Origin: Faecalispora sporosphaeroides DSM 1294
GTDB lineage: Bacteria; Bacillota; Clostridia; Oscillospirales; Acutalibacteraceae
DNA length: 64,000 bases
Reading direction: 5' to 3'
Assembly: GCA_000383295.1 (NCBI GenBank)
Contig: KB911069.1
Coordinates: forward strand, 188,728-252,727
Part shown: piece after piece, positions 34,819 to 42,958 of the stretch
Layout of the letters: each line of letters begins with the position of its first letter
Numbering within the stretch: the stretch's first letter is position 1
The notes under the pieces: generated by a model
Database searches by the model: none
Seen by the model: only the letters and a program-made list of their open reading frames with translations
Told to the model about the DNA's origin: nothing
Program-made: the position numbers and the translations under genes

Positions 34819-34910
34819 ATCGATTCCCCTGAAAAGTGTGCATGCTTGAAAACGGCAGCAGATCTCTCCGCCAAAAGCGGGAGATTGGCGCCTGCTTTTT
34901 GGGAATCGAT
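34819..34910 (+). promoter_or_regulatory. Structured intergenic RNA element before the second aldehyde dehydrogenase
   Basis: Long-range arms ATCGATTCCC (34819-34828) and GGGAATCGAT (34901-34910) enclose a terminator-like hairpin (GCAG...ATCTCTCCGC / GCGGGAGAT...CTGC) followed by TTTTT at 34896-34900. The outer stem would include and follow the T run, so alternative folds are possible. Confidence 0.45.
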
Positions 34911-34944
34911 TTTAGAGTGAGTCTACGATAAGGAGCTGACAGCT

Positions 34945-36363
34945 ATGAAATTAGATGATAAATTGATCGAACAGGTCGCCCGCCTGGTGATGGAGGAAAT
35001 GAAGAGCACAGGCGCCGCGCCGTGTGAGGAAAACGGAGCCTGCGGAAGCTGCGGAATTTTCGATTCCATGGACGACGCGGTACAGGCCAGTGAAGCGGCG
35101 CAGAGAAAGTACCTGTTTTCCACCATGGAGGATCGCCAGAAGTATGTCGACGTGATCCGCCGCACGGTACTGGAACCGGAGCTGCTCCAGAAAATTTCGC
35201 GCATGGCGGTGGAAGAAACCGGCATGGGCAACTATGAACATAAGCTGATCAAAAACCGTGTGGCGGCGGAAAAATCCCCCGGCACCGAAGACCTTGTCAC
35301 CGAGGCGATGACCGGCGACCGCGGCCTCACTCTGGTGGAATACTGCCCCTTCGGCGTGATCGGCGCGGTCACGCCCGCGACGAACCCGACCGAAACCATC
35401 ATCTGCAATTCCATTGCGATGCTGGCGGGTGGGAATACCGTGGTGTTCAGCCCTCACCCCAGAGCGAAAAACGTGACCCATGTGCTGGTAACGGCTTTGA
35501 ATCAGGCGCTGGAGAAAGCGGGCGCTCCCGCGAATTTGATCGTAACGGTGCGCGAGCCCTCCGTTGAGAACACCAACCTGATGATTAAGCATCCCAAAGT
35601 CCGGGTGCTGGTCGCCACAGGCGGCCCCGGAATCGTTAAAATGGTCATGTCCACCGGCAAAAAGGCCATCGGCGCGGGAGCGGGCAATCCCCCTGTCGTC
35701 GTGGACGAAACGGCGGATATTGAGAAAGCGGCCAAAGACATCATCGACGGGTGCAGCTTCGACAACAACCTTCCCTGTATCGCGGAGAAAGAGGTCATTG
35801 CGGTCGATACCATCGCTGACTGCCTGATCTGGCACATGAAGCGCGTCGGCGCGTTTGAGATCAAGGAGGAAAGCACCATCAGCCGCCTGCTCCAGCTGGT
35901 CACCAACGAAAAGGGCGGCCCCAAGGTGGAGTTTGTCGGGAAAAGCGCCCCCTATATTCTGAATAAGCTGGGGATCAGCGGCGGAGAAAACGCGCGCGTG
36001 ATCCTGATGGAAACGCCCAAGGACCACCCCTTTGTGATGGAAGAGCTGATGATGCCCATTCTGCCGGTCGTTCGGGCTGCGGACGTTGACGAGGCCATTG
36101 AGATCGCCCTGGTGGCCGAGCGCGGCAACCGCCACACCGCCATGATGCACTCCAAAAACGTCGATAAGCTGACAAAGATGGCAAAGCTGCTGCAAACGAC
36201 GATCTTCGTGAAGAACGCGCCGTCCTATGCCGGAATCGGCGTGGGAGGGGAAGGCTGCACCACCTTTACGATTGCAGGCCCGACGGGAGAAGGCCTGACG
36301 ACCGCCCGTTCCTTCTGCAGAAAGCGCCGCTGCGTCATGTCTGACGCGCTGCATATCCGCTGA
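34945..36363 (+). CDS. pduP: CoA-acylating aldehyde dehydrogenase PduP-like, copy 2
   Basis: A 472-residue paralogue of the enzyme at 26664, with the standard catalytic loop SFDNNLPCIAEKE and cofactor region VIGAVTPATNPTETIICNSI. The N-terminus starts with an amphipathic helix LIEQVARLVMEEMKS, then a cysteine cluster (PCEENGACGSCG) before the catalytic domain. That helix is the expected cargo-targeting peptide. Site: AAGGAGCTGACAGCT before ATG. Both copies keep active-site residues, so both are probably functional. Confidence 0.95.
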   Translation: MKLDDKLIEQVARLVMEEMKSTGAAPCEENGACGSCGIFDSMDDAVQASEAAQRKYLFSTMEDRQKYVDVIRRTVLEPELLQKISRMAVEETGMGNYEHKLIKNRVAAEKSPGTEDLVTEAMTGDRGLTLVEYCPFGVIGAVTPATNPTETIICNSIAMLAGGNTVVFSPHPRAKNVTHVLVTALNQALEKAGAPANLIVTVREPSVENTNLMIKHPKVRVLVATGGPGIVKMVMSTGKKAIGAGAGNPPVVVDETADIEKAAKDIIDGCSFDNNLPCIAEKEVIAVDTIADCLIWHMKRVGAFEIKEESTISRLLQLVTNEKGGPKVEFVGKSAPYILNKLGISGGENARVILMETPKDHPFVMEELMMPILPVVRAADVDEAIEIALVAERGNRHTAMMHSKNVDKLTKMAKLLQTTIFVKNAPSYAGIGVGGEGCTTFTIAGPTGEGLTTARSFCRKRRCVMSDALHIR

Positions 36364-36398
36364 GCGGGAAAATTCAACGGAAACGGAGGCTGCCCGCA

Positions 36399-37220
36399 TT
36401 GCTGGAGCTGGAACGAATCAATGAATATATTGCGCAGGTTGAGCGCTCTGAAACCCAAACCCTTGTGCCGTGCCCCGGCAAACTGAAGGTGGGGCTGGAT
36501 TTGGGCACCGCTTATATCGTGCTTGTTGTGCTGGATGCCGAGGATCGCCCGGTCGCCTGTGAAAAGCGGGCGGCGAGCGTTCTGCGCGACGGCGTTGTTG
36601 TGGATTATGTCGGAGCCTGCCGCATTGTGCGCGAGCTGAAAGAAAAGCTGGAGGCCCGACTGGGCCGGCCCCTGGAGCAGTGCGCCATCGCCATGCCGGC
36701 CGGAACCGACAGCAGCCTGAAAACGCACACCTATGTGGCCGAAAGCGCGGGAATGCAGGTGGTCAACGTGCTCGACGAGCCGACCGCCGCCAACACCATT
36801 TACCGCGTTTCCGACGGGGTTGTGGTAGACATCGGCGGCGGCACCACGGGCCTTGCCGTTTTAAAGGACGGCAAGGTGGTTCAGATCGAAGACGAGCCGA
36901 CGGGCGGCACACATCTGACGCTTGTGCTGGCGGGCAGCTATCAGATCCCGATTGCAGAGGCAGAGGCCATCAAGCTCGATTCCTCGCGCCACAAGGAGAT
37001 CTTCCCCGTCGTGAAGGCGGTGATCGAAAAAATGGCGGCCATCGTGAAAAAATATGTCAGCAAAGAAGCTGTGAGCGCGATTTACCTGTGCGGCGGAACC
37101 TGCTGCCTGGCCGGGATCGAATCGGTATTTGAAAAGGAAACCGGAATCCCCACCTATAAACCGGAAAATCCGTTTTTGGTCACACCGGCGGGGATCGCCA
37201 TGAACTGTATTGAAAAATAA
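36399..37220 (+). CDS. eutJ: EutJ-like actin-fold protein
   Basis: A 273-residue Hsp70/actin-fold protein of the EutJ family, a proposed chaperone of microcompartment enzymes. Nucleotide-binding motifs: GLDLGTAYIVLVVLD, VLDEPTAANTIYRV, VVDIGGGTTGLAVLKDG and IYLCGGTCCLAGIESVF. TTG start with GGAGG eight bases upstream, 35 bases after pduP copy 2. EutJ in a pdu-like locus is common in clostridia. Confidence 0.92.
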   Translation: MLELERINEYIAQVERSETQTLVPCPGKLKVGLDLGTAYIVLVVLDAEDRPVACEKRAASVLRDGVVVDYVGACRIVRELKEKLEARLGRPLEQCAIAMPAGTDSSLKTHTYVAESAGMQVVNVLDEPTAANTIYRVSDGVVVDIGGGTTGLAVLKDGKVVQIEDEPTGGTHLTLVLAGSYQIPIAEAEAIKLDSSRHKEIFPVVKAVIEKMAAIVKKYVSKEAVSAIYLCGGTCCLAGIESVFEKETGIPTYKPENPFLVTPAGIAMNCIEK

Positions 37221-37250
37221 CCCCCTCAACGGGAGCGGGAGGAGCTTTTT

Positions 37251-37532
37251 ATGCTGGTAGGAAAGGTGATTGGAAATATCTGGTCAACCCGGAAGGAAGA
37301 AAGCCTGAGGGGATTTAAGTTTCTGGTCGTCTGCCCTCTGAATTTACTGGAGGGAGAAAAGCCCGGAACCCCCATAGTCGCGGTGGACAGCATCGGCGCG
37401 GGGATCGGGGAAACGGTGCTCATCGTCAGCGGGAGCTCCGCCCGAACAGCGCTTGGGCGTTCCGATGTTCCGGTGGACGCAACCGTAGTCGGCATCATAG
37501 ACGACAAAGAAATCAACACCAATGTGCTGTAG
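37251..37532 (+). CDS. pduN: Pentameric vertex shell protein PduN/EutN (BMC-P)
   Basis: A 93-residue BMC-P protein capping the shell vertices. LVGKVIGNIWSTRKEESLRG, the SIGAGIGETVLIVSGSSART loop and VVGIIDDKEI are the family signature. It is the only BMC-P gene in the locus. Start: GGAGGAGCTTTTT before ATG. Confidence 0.97.
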   Translation: MLVGKVIGNIWSTRKEESLRGFKFLVVCPLNLLEGEKPGTPIVAVDSIGAGIGETVLIVSGSSARTALGRSDVPVDATVVGIIDDKEINTNVL

Positions 37533-37561
37533 TAGAAATAACTGATTCAAAGTAAGAAACA

Positions 37562-37596
37562 GTTGTCCTCTCTCGTTGAAAGCGGGGAGAGACAAC
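37562..37596 (+). promoter_or_regulatory. Hairpin between pduN and pduS
   Basis: GTTGTCCTCTC pairs with GAGAGACAAC (one bulged C), followed by CAGTTTTGAT. It could be a partial terminator or a processing site that sets pduS/pduT levels. Confidence 0.4.
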
Positions 37597-37655
37597 CAGT
37601 TTTGATACACGGTTTTAACGGAAGATCGGTATCAATGAGGCAGGATGGTGATCGT

Positions 37656-39011
37656 ATGGATTTGATCGAAGCGGTAAAGGCTGCGGGTGTGGTAGGGGCC
37701 GGCGGAGCCGGGTTCCCCACGCACGTAAAGCTTTCCGCCAAGGCGGAGTGCTTTGTGGTGAACGGCGCGGAATGTGAGCCGCTGATTGAAACGGATAAAT
37801 ATTTGATGCGTACCTTCCCAAATCAGATCGTTCAGGCGGTGGGTGCGGTGGCGGCTCATGTCGGCGCCCAAAGAGCCGTGATTGCCCTAAAAAAGAAATA
37901 TGTCAAAGAGATCGCCGCGCTGCGGCAGGCCATCGCGGCCTCTGGCGCAAAGATCGAGCTGTTCGAGATGCCGTCCTTTTATCCGGCCGGGGATGAGCAG
38001 GTGCTGGTCCGGCAGGTGTGCGGCACCTCGGTTCCCGAACGCGGAATCCCGCTCGACGTGGGCGCCGTGGTGGACAACGTGGGAACTCTGCTGAATATTC
38101 ACGACGCCCTGCGGGGCATCCCCGTAACGGAAAAATATCTGTCCGTCGTCGGCGAGGTGGAGCGCCCAGTGATGCGAAAGGCTCCGCTCGGCACGCCCTT
38201 GCGCGAGTGCGTCGGCAGCGCCCATCCGAAAATTACCGATTATGTCGTCATCCTCGGCGGCCCCATGATGGGGCGCGTCGTGACCGACCCTGCCGAAATC
38301 GATCATCTGACCGTGACGAAAACAACAGGGAACCTGATTGTTCTGTCAAAGGAGCATTATCTGGCGCGCCGGGCGGCGCTGCCGCTTGGCCGGATTAAAA
38401 CGCAGGCCAAAAGCGCCTGTGTTCAGTGCCGGATGTGCACCAGCCTGTGTCCGCGGTATCTGATCGGGCATACGATCCAGCCGCATCTGATGATGCGGAA
38501 TCTGTTCCGCGAGGAATTGATCTCCGACAGGGACGAATACCAAAAGGTATTCGGGCAGGCCGCGAACTGCTGCGACTGCGGTGTGTGCGAAATGTTCTCC
38601 TGTCCCATGGGGCTGTCGCCCCGCAAGGTAAATGCTTACCTGAAGGGCAGGCTGCGTGAGCAAGGCATTCAGGCGCCGCGAAACCTTTCTCCTAAGGCGA
38701 GGGAAGGGTCATTGTACGGCAAGGTGCCGACCGACCGTCTGGTGGCCCGTCTGGGGCTTTCGGAGTATTTCCATCAGCATGCCGGGGACGACTGCGCCGA
38801 GCTTTTCCCGGAGCAGGTCTGGATTTCGTTCCGGCAGCATATCGGCAAGCCCGCCGTTCCGGCCGTGCAGGCTGGAGAAACGGTACGAAAGGGCGATCTG
38901 CTGGCGTCGGCCGCACAGGGGCTCTCCGCCAATATCCACGCCAGCATCGGTGGAATTGTGACACAAATCAATGAGGACGGCGCATCGATCCGCCGCGATA
39001 GGGAGGCTTGA
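37656..39011 (+). CDS. pduS: RnfC-like iron-sulfur flavoprotein PduS
   Basis: A 451-residue electron-transfer protein. The N-terminal RnfC/Nuo51-type fold (AAGVVGAGGAGFPTHVKL, NGAECEPLIETDKYLMR) is followed by two 4Fe-4S motifs, CVQCRMCTSLCPRYL and CCDCGVCEMFSCPM, and a C-terminal barrel-like part. In B12-dependent Pdu systems PduS is a cobalamin reductase; no B12 enzyme is seen here, so donating low-potential electrons to the activase or shuttling them through PduT is more likely. ATG at 37656 gives the family N-terminus; an upstream extension to 37563 is unlikely. Confidence 0.92.
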   Translation: MDLIEAVKAAGVVGAGGAGFPTHVKLSAKAECFVVNGAECEPLIETDKYLMRTFPNQIVQAVGAVAAHVGAQRAVIALKKKYVKEIAALRQAIAASGAKIELFEMPSFYPAGDEQVLVRQVCGTSVPERGIPLDVGAVVDNVGTLLNIHDALRGIPVTEKYLSVVGEVERPVMRKAPLGTPLRECVGSAHPKITDYVVILGGPMMGRVVTDPAEIDHLTVTKTTGNLIVLSKEHYLARRAALPLGRIKTQAKSACVQCRMCTSLCPRYLIGHTIQPHLMMRNLFREELISDRDEYQKVFGQAANCCDCGVCEMFSCPMGLSPRKVNAYLKGRLREQGIQAPRNLSPKAREGSLYGKVPTDRLVARLGLSEYFHQHAGDDCAELFPEQVWISFRQHIGKPAVPAVQAGETVRKGDLLASAAQGLSANIHASIGGIVTQINEDGASIRRDREA

Positions 39012-39016
39012 GGACA

Positions 39017-39556
39017 ATGAGAGAAGCGATTGGAGCAATTGAGCTTTCCAGCATTGCCCGCGGAATAGAAGTCAGCGACCGAATGGTCAAGGTGTCCAGT
39101 GCCGAACTGGTCAAGGCCTCTACGGTTTGTCCCGGAAAATACATTGTGATTATCGGCGGCAGCACCGGCGATGTGGAAACCTCCATGGATAAAGGAATTC
39201 AGGCGGCGGGGGAATACTTTGTAGACAGCCTGCTGATTCCCAACATTGATCCCCAGTTGATTCCGGCCATCGGTCTGACGAACCCGGTAGAAGCGATTCG
39301 GGCGGTCGGTGTGATGGAATTTTACTCGGTGGCCTCCGGCATCCGCGCAGCGGATATTGCCGCAAAGGCCGCGGACGTTACGCTGATCGAAGTGAAAATA
39401 GGCTATGCGATCGGGGGGAAGGGCGTCGTTCTTCTCACGGGCGACGTGGAGGCTGTGAAGACAGCGGTTGCGGCGGCGACTGCGGAAACGGAGCTTTTGC
39501 TTTCTACCACGGTGATCGCCCGTCCCTCCGAAAAGATTTTTCAAACACTGCTGTAA
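39017..39556 (+). CDS. pduT: Iron-sulfur shell protein PduT (BMC-T)
   Basis: A 179-residue tandem BMC-domain shell protein. Cys38 in STVCPGKYIVIIGGSTGDVE is the residue that, in PduT of other species, holds a 4Fe-4S cluster at the trimer axis. Second domain: LTNPVEAIRAVGVMEFYSVA. It probably passes electrons through the shell with PduS, whose gene ends five bases upstream. ATG at 39017 follows GGAGGCTTGAGGACA. It is the last gene of the locus. Confidence 0.95.
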   Translation: MREAIGAIELSSIARGIEVSDRMVKVSSAELVKASTVCPGKYIVIIGGSTGDVETSMDKGIQAAGEYFVDSLLIPNIDPQLIPAIGLTNPVEAIRAVGVMEFYSVASGIRAADIAAKAADVTLIEVKIGYAIGGKGVVLLTGDVEAVKTAVAAATAETELLLSTTVIARPSEKIFQTLL

Positions 39557-39590
39557 GATATCGTTTGTTCCTAAAACTACTCTCCATAAA

Positions 39591-39622
39591 AAGCAGGCAT
39601 CAATCGGGTGCCTGCTTTTTTG
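39591..39622 (+). terminator. Terminator of the microcompartment operon
   Basis: AAGCAGGCA pairs with TGCCTGCTT around a ten-base loop, followed by TTTTTT. Confidence 0.85.
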
Positions 39623-39767
39623 CCGTATCAAGGGGGAAAGAACGGGGCAGGCGCGATTCTGCCGGAGATTCCGGGAAAATCGGATCAGAATTGCCGCCTT
39701 TGCCGCCTGATACGGGCCAAGAGAGCGATTCGTTCGATTCTCACGGCTTTCTTGCGGGAGGCTGCGT

Positions 39768-39795
39768 TTGACTTTTTGTGGAATAGGTATAAAAT
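39768..39795 (+). promoter_or_regulatory. Promoter of ctc
   Basis: TTGACT (39768-39773), 16-base spacer, TAAAAT (39790-39795), about 45 bases before the start codon. Confidence 0.65.
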
Positions 39796-39840
39796 CGAGG
39801 TAACGAACAATGTCACGATAAGAAAAGGAGTGTTTATACG

Positions 39841-40440
39841 ATGGAAGAGATTGCTTTAAAAGCAGTGATCAGAAAAGACAAGCCGAAAAAGGTGAGAAGA
39901 GAAGGCTCTGTTCCGGGGGTTCTGAATGGGCCCGGTACCGCATCCACTCCTGTGCAGTTTGAAAGCAATGATCTGAACAAAGTGATTGCGCGGCATGGCA
40001 CCAGCGCAAAATTGTGGATTCTGCTGGGCGGCGAAAAAAAATTTGGATTTTTAAAAGAGGTTCAGCGGCATCCTGTGGACGGGAATGCGGTTCATGTGTC
40101 TGTTCAGATGATCTCGCAGGATCAGGACGTAAAGATGCAGCTTCCCATCGCATTCCGTGGCCACGGTGATTTGGAGCACAATTTGCTGCAATTGCAGGTA
40201 TATCATTCTGAAGCCGAAGTGGAAGGCAAGGCGGCGCTGATCCCGGACGAAATTGTGGTCGAGGTTTCTGGCAAACAGGCCGGCGATACCATTACGGCCG
40301 CGGATTTTCATCTTCCCGAGGGTGTGCGGACAATCGACCCGGAGGGCGAGGCTTATGCCGCTGTTAAGGCGGTAAGGGCAGTGGCTGCCGATGATGCGGA
40401 AGAAACAACCGAGGCTGCGGCGGAAGAAGCGGCCAATTGA
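39841..40440 (+). CDS. rplY: Ribosomal protein L25 / general stress protein Ctc
   Basis: A 199-residue bL25 protein of the long TL5/Ctc form: N-terminal 5S rRNA-binding domain (about 1-90, KPKKVRREGSVPGVLNGP) and C-terminal beta domain (HNLLQLQVYHSEAEVEGKAA; HLPEGVRTIDPEGEAYAAV) with an acidic Ala/Glu tail. Site: AGGAGTGTTTATACG before ATG. Monocistronic between its promoter and the terminator at 40491. Confidence 0.93.
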   Translation: MEEIALKAVIRKDKPKKVRREGSVPGVLNGPGTASTPVQFESNDLNKVIARHGTSAKLWILLGGEKKFGFLKEVQRHPVDGNAVHVSVQMISQDQDVKMQLPIAFRGHGDLEHNLLQLQVYHSEAEVEGKAALIPDEIVVEVSGKQAGDTITAADFHLPEGVRTIDPEGEAYAAVKAVRAVAADDAEETTEAAAEEAAN

Positions 40441-40490
40441 TGCAGTAATACCGAAGCACGGGCGGCTTCACCTGTGTCTGTTTTGTTTAA

Positions 40491-40525
40491 AGTCCCGCAG
40501 TTCAGTTGGACTGCGGGACTTTTGT
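40491..40525 (+). terminator. Terminator after ctc
   Basis: AGTCCCGCAGT pairs with ACTGCGGGACT, followed by TTTTGTTTT. Confidence 0.88.
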
Positions 40526-40537
40526 TTTATTTTCCTA

Positions 40538-40566
40538 TTGTCAGAACGCATGTTCTGTATTAAAAT
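40538..40566 (+). promoter_or_regulatory. SOS promoter of dinB
   Basis: TTGTCA (40538-40543), 17-base spacer, TAAAAT (40561-40566). The spacer is occupied by a LexA box. Confidence 0.75.
40543..40556 (+). promoter_or_regulatory. LexA box 1
   Basis: AGAACGCATGTTCT, a perfect palindrome of the Firmicutes GAAC-N4-GTTC type, between the -35 and -10 boxes. Confidence 0.85.
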
Positions 40567-40578
40567 AATCAGAGGAAT

Positions 40579-40592
40579 AGAACATGCGTTTG
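40579..40592 (+). promoter_or_regulatory. LexA box 2 (near-match)
   Basis: AGAACATGCGTTTG keeps GAAC-N4-GTT and lies 36 bases after box 1, between the likely transcription start and the dinB start codon. Confidence 0.6.
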
Positions 40593-40603
40593 GTGGTGAG
40601 TAT

Positions 40604-41911
40604 GTGGATCGAATCATATTACATTCAGACTGCAACAGCTTTTACGCAAGCGTTGAAAGCCTGTACCAGCCTGAAATGAAAAGCAGACCGGCAGCCGTGG
40701 GGGGCGATGTGGAACAGCGCCACGGCGTCATTCTTGCCAAAAATGAGCTGGCAAAGAAATACGGCGTTAAAACAGGAGAGGCCCTCTGGCAGGCCCGGCA
40801 GAAGTGCCCTGATCTGATGGTTGTTCCGCCGCGTTTTGAGCTTTACAGGCAATTCTCGCGGCTTTGCCATCAGATTTATCTGGAATATACGGACCGGGTG
40901 GAACCGTTCGGTCTGGATGAATGCTGGCTCGATGTCACCGCCAAGGGCGCAAACGGCGCGCAGCTTGCGCAGGAAATCCGCAGGCGGATCAGCCGTGAGC
41001 TGGGCATCACCGTGAGCATCGGCGTATCTTACAATAAAATATTTGCGAAACTGGGGTCGGATTACAAAAAACCGGACGCAGTCACCGAAATCCATCGCGG
41101 GAATTTCAAGGAGATAGTCTGGCCGCTGCCGGTTGGAGCTTTGCTGTATGTCGGCAGAGCCACGCAGCACAGGCTGGAATCTTACTGTAAGCATACCATA
41201 GGGGATTTGGCCGGCACTCCGGAACAGACGCTGAAGGGCTGGTTCGGCAAATGGGGCGGTGTGCTGTACGCCTATGCGAACGGCTTTGACAACACGCCTG
41301 TCGTCCGCTATGAAGACCGGGAAGAGGCGAAAAGCATCGGCAACAGCACCACCACGCCCCGGGATCTTTTGGATAATGAGGACGCTAAAATTATCCTGTA
41401 CGTTCTGGCGGACAGCGTCGCCCGCCGCCTGCGTGAGCACGGCTGTAAGGGACGCACCATCAGCATCAGTGTCCGCGATAACCGGCTGGAGACCTTTGGC
41501 CGGCAGCATGCCTTGAACCACTACACCAACAGTGCCGCCGAGATTGCACAGGCGGGCATGGAGCTGTTTGTACAGCACTACCACTGGCAGCGCCCCGTTC
41601 GCAGCCTTGGCATCAGTATCTCCGATTTGGTCAGTGATTCGGCCCCGCTGCAGATGGATCTGTTCGGCACGGGGCAGGAGCAGCTGCGCAGAGAGCGGCT
41701 GGAAACCGCTGTGGACGGCCTGAAAAGGCGCTTTGGCACCAACGCCGTGCAGCCGGCAGTATTGCTTCAGGACCCGGAGCTCTCCGGATTTGACCCCGGG
41801 CGCGACCACGCGATACTGCATGGCCCGGTATTGGAAGGAACAGTCGGAAGGAAGCGTTTTTCATCCGTGGAGGAGGGCGCCGAAGAAGAATCATGCCCCG
41901 CAGCGGAGTAA
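40604..41911 (+). CDS. dinB: DNA polymerase IV / Y-family polymerase DinB
   Basis: A 435-residue Y-family translesion polymerase. Catalytic motifs: ILHSDCNSFYASVESL (metal-binding Asp), DECWLDVT (Asp-Glu pair) and SIGVSYNKIFAKLGSDYKKP. The little-finger domain occupies the C-terminal third; a short segment LQMDLFG near residue 355 resembles a sliding-clamp-binding motif (QxxLF type). GTG at 40604 gives the usual N-terminus and follows GGTGGTGAG. The long upstream frame to 40391 is not used. LexA boxes show SOS control. Confidence 0.93.
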   Translation: MDRIILHSDCNSFYASVESLYQPEMKSRPAAVGGDVEQRHGVILAKNELAKKYGVKTGEALWQARQKCPDLMVVPPRFELYRQFSRLCHQIYLEYTDRVEPFGLDECWLDVTAKGANGAQLAQEIRRRISRELGITVSIGVSYNKIFAKLGSDYKKPDAVTEIHRGNFKEIVWPLPVGALLYVGRATQHRLESYCKHTIGDLAGTPEQTLKGWFGKWGGVLYAYANGFDNTPVVRYEDREEAKSIGNSTTTPRDLLDNEDAKIILYVLADSVARRLREHGCKGRTISISVRDNRLETFGRQHALNHYTNSAAEIAQAGMELFVQHYHWQRPVRSLGISISDLVSDSAPLQMDLFGTGQEQLRRERLETAVDGLKRRFGTNAVQPAVLLQDPELSGFDPGRDHAILHGPVLEGTVGRKRFSSVEEGAEEESCPAAE

Positions 41912-41954
41912 ATTCTTCTGCGGAGCATGATTCTTGATGCTGAGGTGTATTGCT

Positions 41955-42584
41955 TTAACGCACCGCTCTCCTTGTTTTCCTCGCGTACAACCAGGATAAA
42001 AAGAAAGTAAAGGCGTGAAAGGAATAAACGCTGAGTCTTTGTAAAAGGCCCAGGATATTCCATCCGTTTTGTATAGCCGCCAGATGCAGCAAATCGAAAA
42101 GCAAAATCAGGATGCCTGCAAGGAAGGCCGACCTTGACAGCATGCTTCTACGATCTTTCTGGAAGCCAAAAGAAAGCAAGAATAAAGCCAAAATTGGCAA
42201 GGTGATAATGCTGACTGCCAAAATAAGGTGAATCATGTTTTGCGGATTGATCGCGGATTCTACCGTCATTGGGAAAACGCCGAGCGTAAAAAAGGATAAA
42301 CAGGCGATGCCAAAGAGCAGAATAGAACCCACACGTGTGCATGGGCAGTATTCTTTAAACGATTTCACGCAGAGTGTAATTGAAAATAACAGAAAACAGA
42401 TTTGATATATCATGATAAAGGTTCTCATCACCCCGGAATAGGGCGTACCGTCCGCAGATAACACACTGATATAGGACGTTACCGGATGATACCCTTGTAC
42501 AAGAAAGCAGCCAAGAACGTCACTCAGGAGAAAAGAGAGCACACCGACCATACCAAGTGACAAGAACCGTTTTTGCAGACCCAT
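41955..42584 (-). CDS. DUF998 family membrane protein
   Basis: A 209-residue protein with six hydrophobic segments; the N-terminal GYHPVTSYISVLSADGTPYS loop and later NMIHLILAVSII segment are typical of DUF998. Function unknown. It stands alone on the minus strand and converges on dinB. Site: none strong within the visible upstream sequence. Confidence 0.75.
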   Translation of the reverse strand: MGLQKRFLSLGMVGVLSFLLSDVLGCFLVQGYHPVTSYISVLSADGTPYSGVMRTFIMIYQICFLLFSITLCVKSFKEYCPCTRVGSILLFGIACLSFFTLGVFPMTVESAINPQNMIHLILAVSIITLPILALFLLSFGFQKDRRSMLSRSAFLAGILILLFDLLHLAAIQNGWNILGLLQRLSVYSFHAFTFFLSWLYARKTRRAVR

Positions 42585-42858
42585 TGTTTTAGCTCCTGAT
42601 TCTTATTTTCGGCGCAGTCCTTCGGTGCCTGCCCGCCGCGCAAATCATCTCTTCCTATTATGGCTGGATTTGCTTCATTTACACTTGTTGTTTCACTCAT
42701 ATCGTTCCTGAAAACAGCTCTGGATTTCTCTCAGAATTAAAATAAAGAGCGGAAACAGCTGTTACAGTCAGAAAATGGATTTTGTCGGGGAAAAAGGGAA
42801 AAGCTGAGAAACGGCATATTTGTTTTGGACAACGTAAAAGGGTCGACTTTTTTAAATG
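42585..42858. other. Intergenic region, nothing recognised
   Basis: AT-rich region between the DUF998 gene and the element at 42859. No coding frame with a ribosome site, and no stable hairpin was found. Confidence 0.5.
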
Positions 42859-42896
42859 GGCTCTATAATAAATGTTGGGGTAGAGCGAATAGAGCC
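42859..42896. repeat. Inverted repeat resembling an IS end remnant
   Basis: GGCTCTAT (42859-42866) and ATAGAGCC (42889-42896) flank AATAAATGTTGGGGTAGAGC. The sequence resembles terminal repeats of ISL3-family elements (GGCTCT... ending with GTTGGGG). No transposase remains nearby. Assignment is by general resemblance only. Confidence 0.35.
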
Positions 42897-42922
42897 TGAA
42901 AATATTTCAAAAATAAAAACAA

Positions 42923-42956
42923 AAAACCCGCTTAGCGTTTCAACTAAGCGGGTTTT
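42923..42956 (-). terminator. Terminator of the tRNA operon
   Basis: On the minus strand AAAACCCGCTTAG pairs with CTAAGCGGGTTTT, followed by TTTG. It begins three bases after tRNA-Thr. Confidence 0.88.
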
Positions 42957-42958
42957 AT

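Noticed and set aside
40391-40603. N-terminal extension of DinB
   Set aside because: The extra sequence spans the ctc stop, the terminator and the LexA boxes; GTG 40604 matches the family start.
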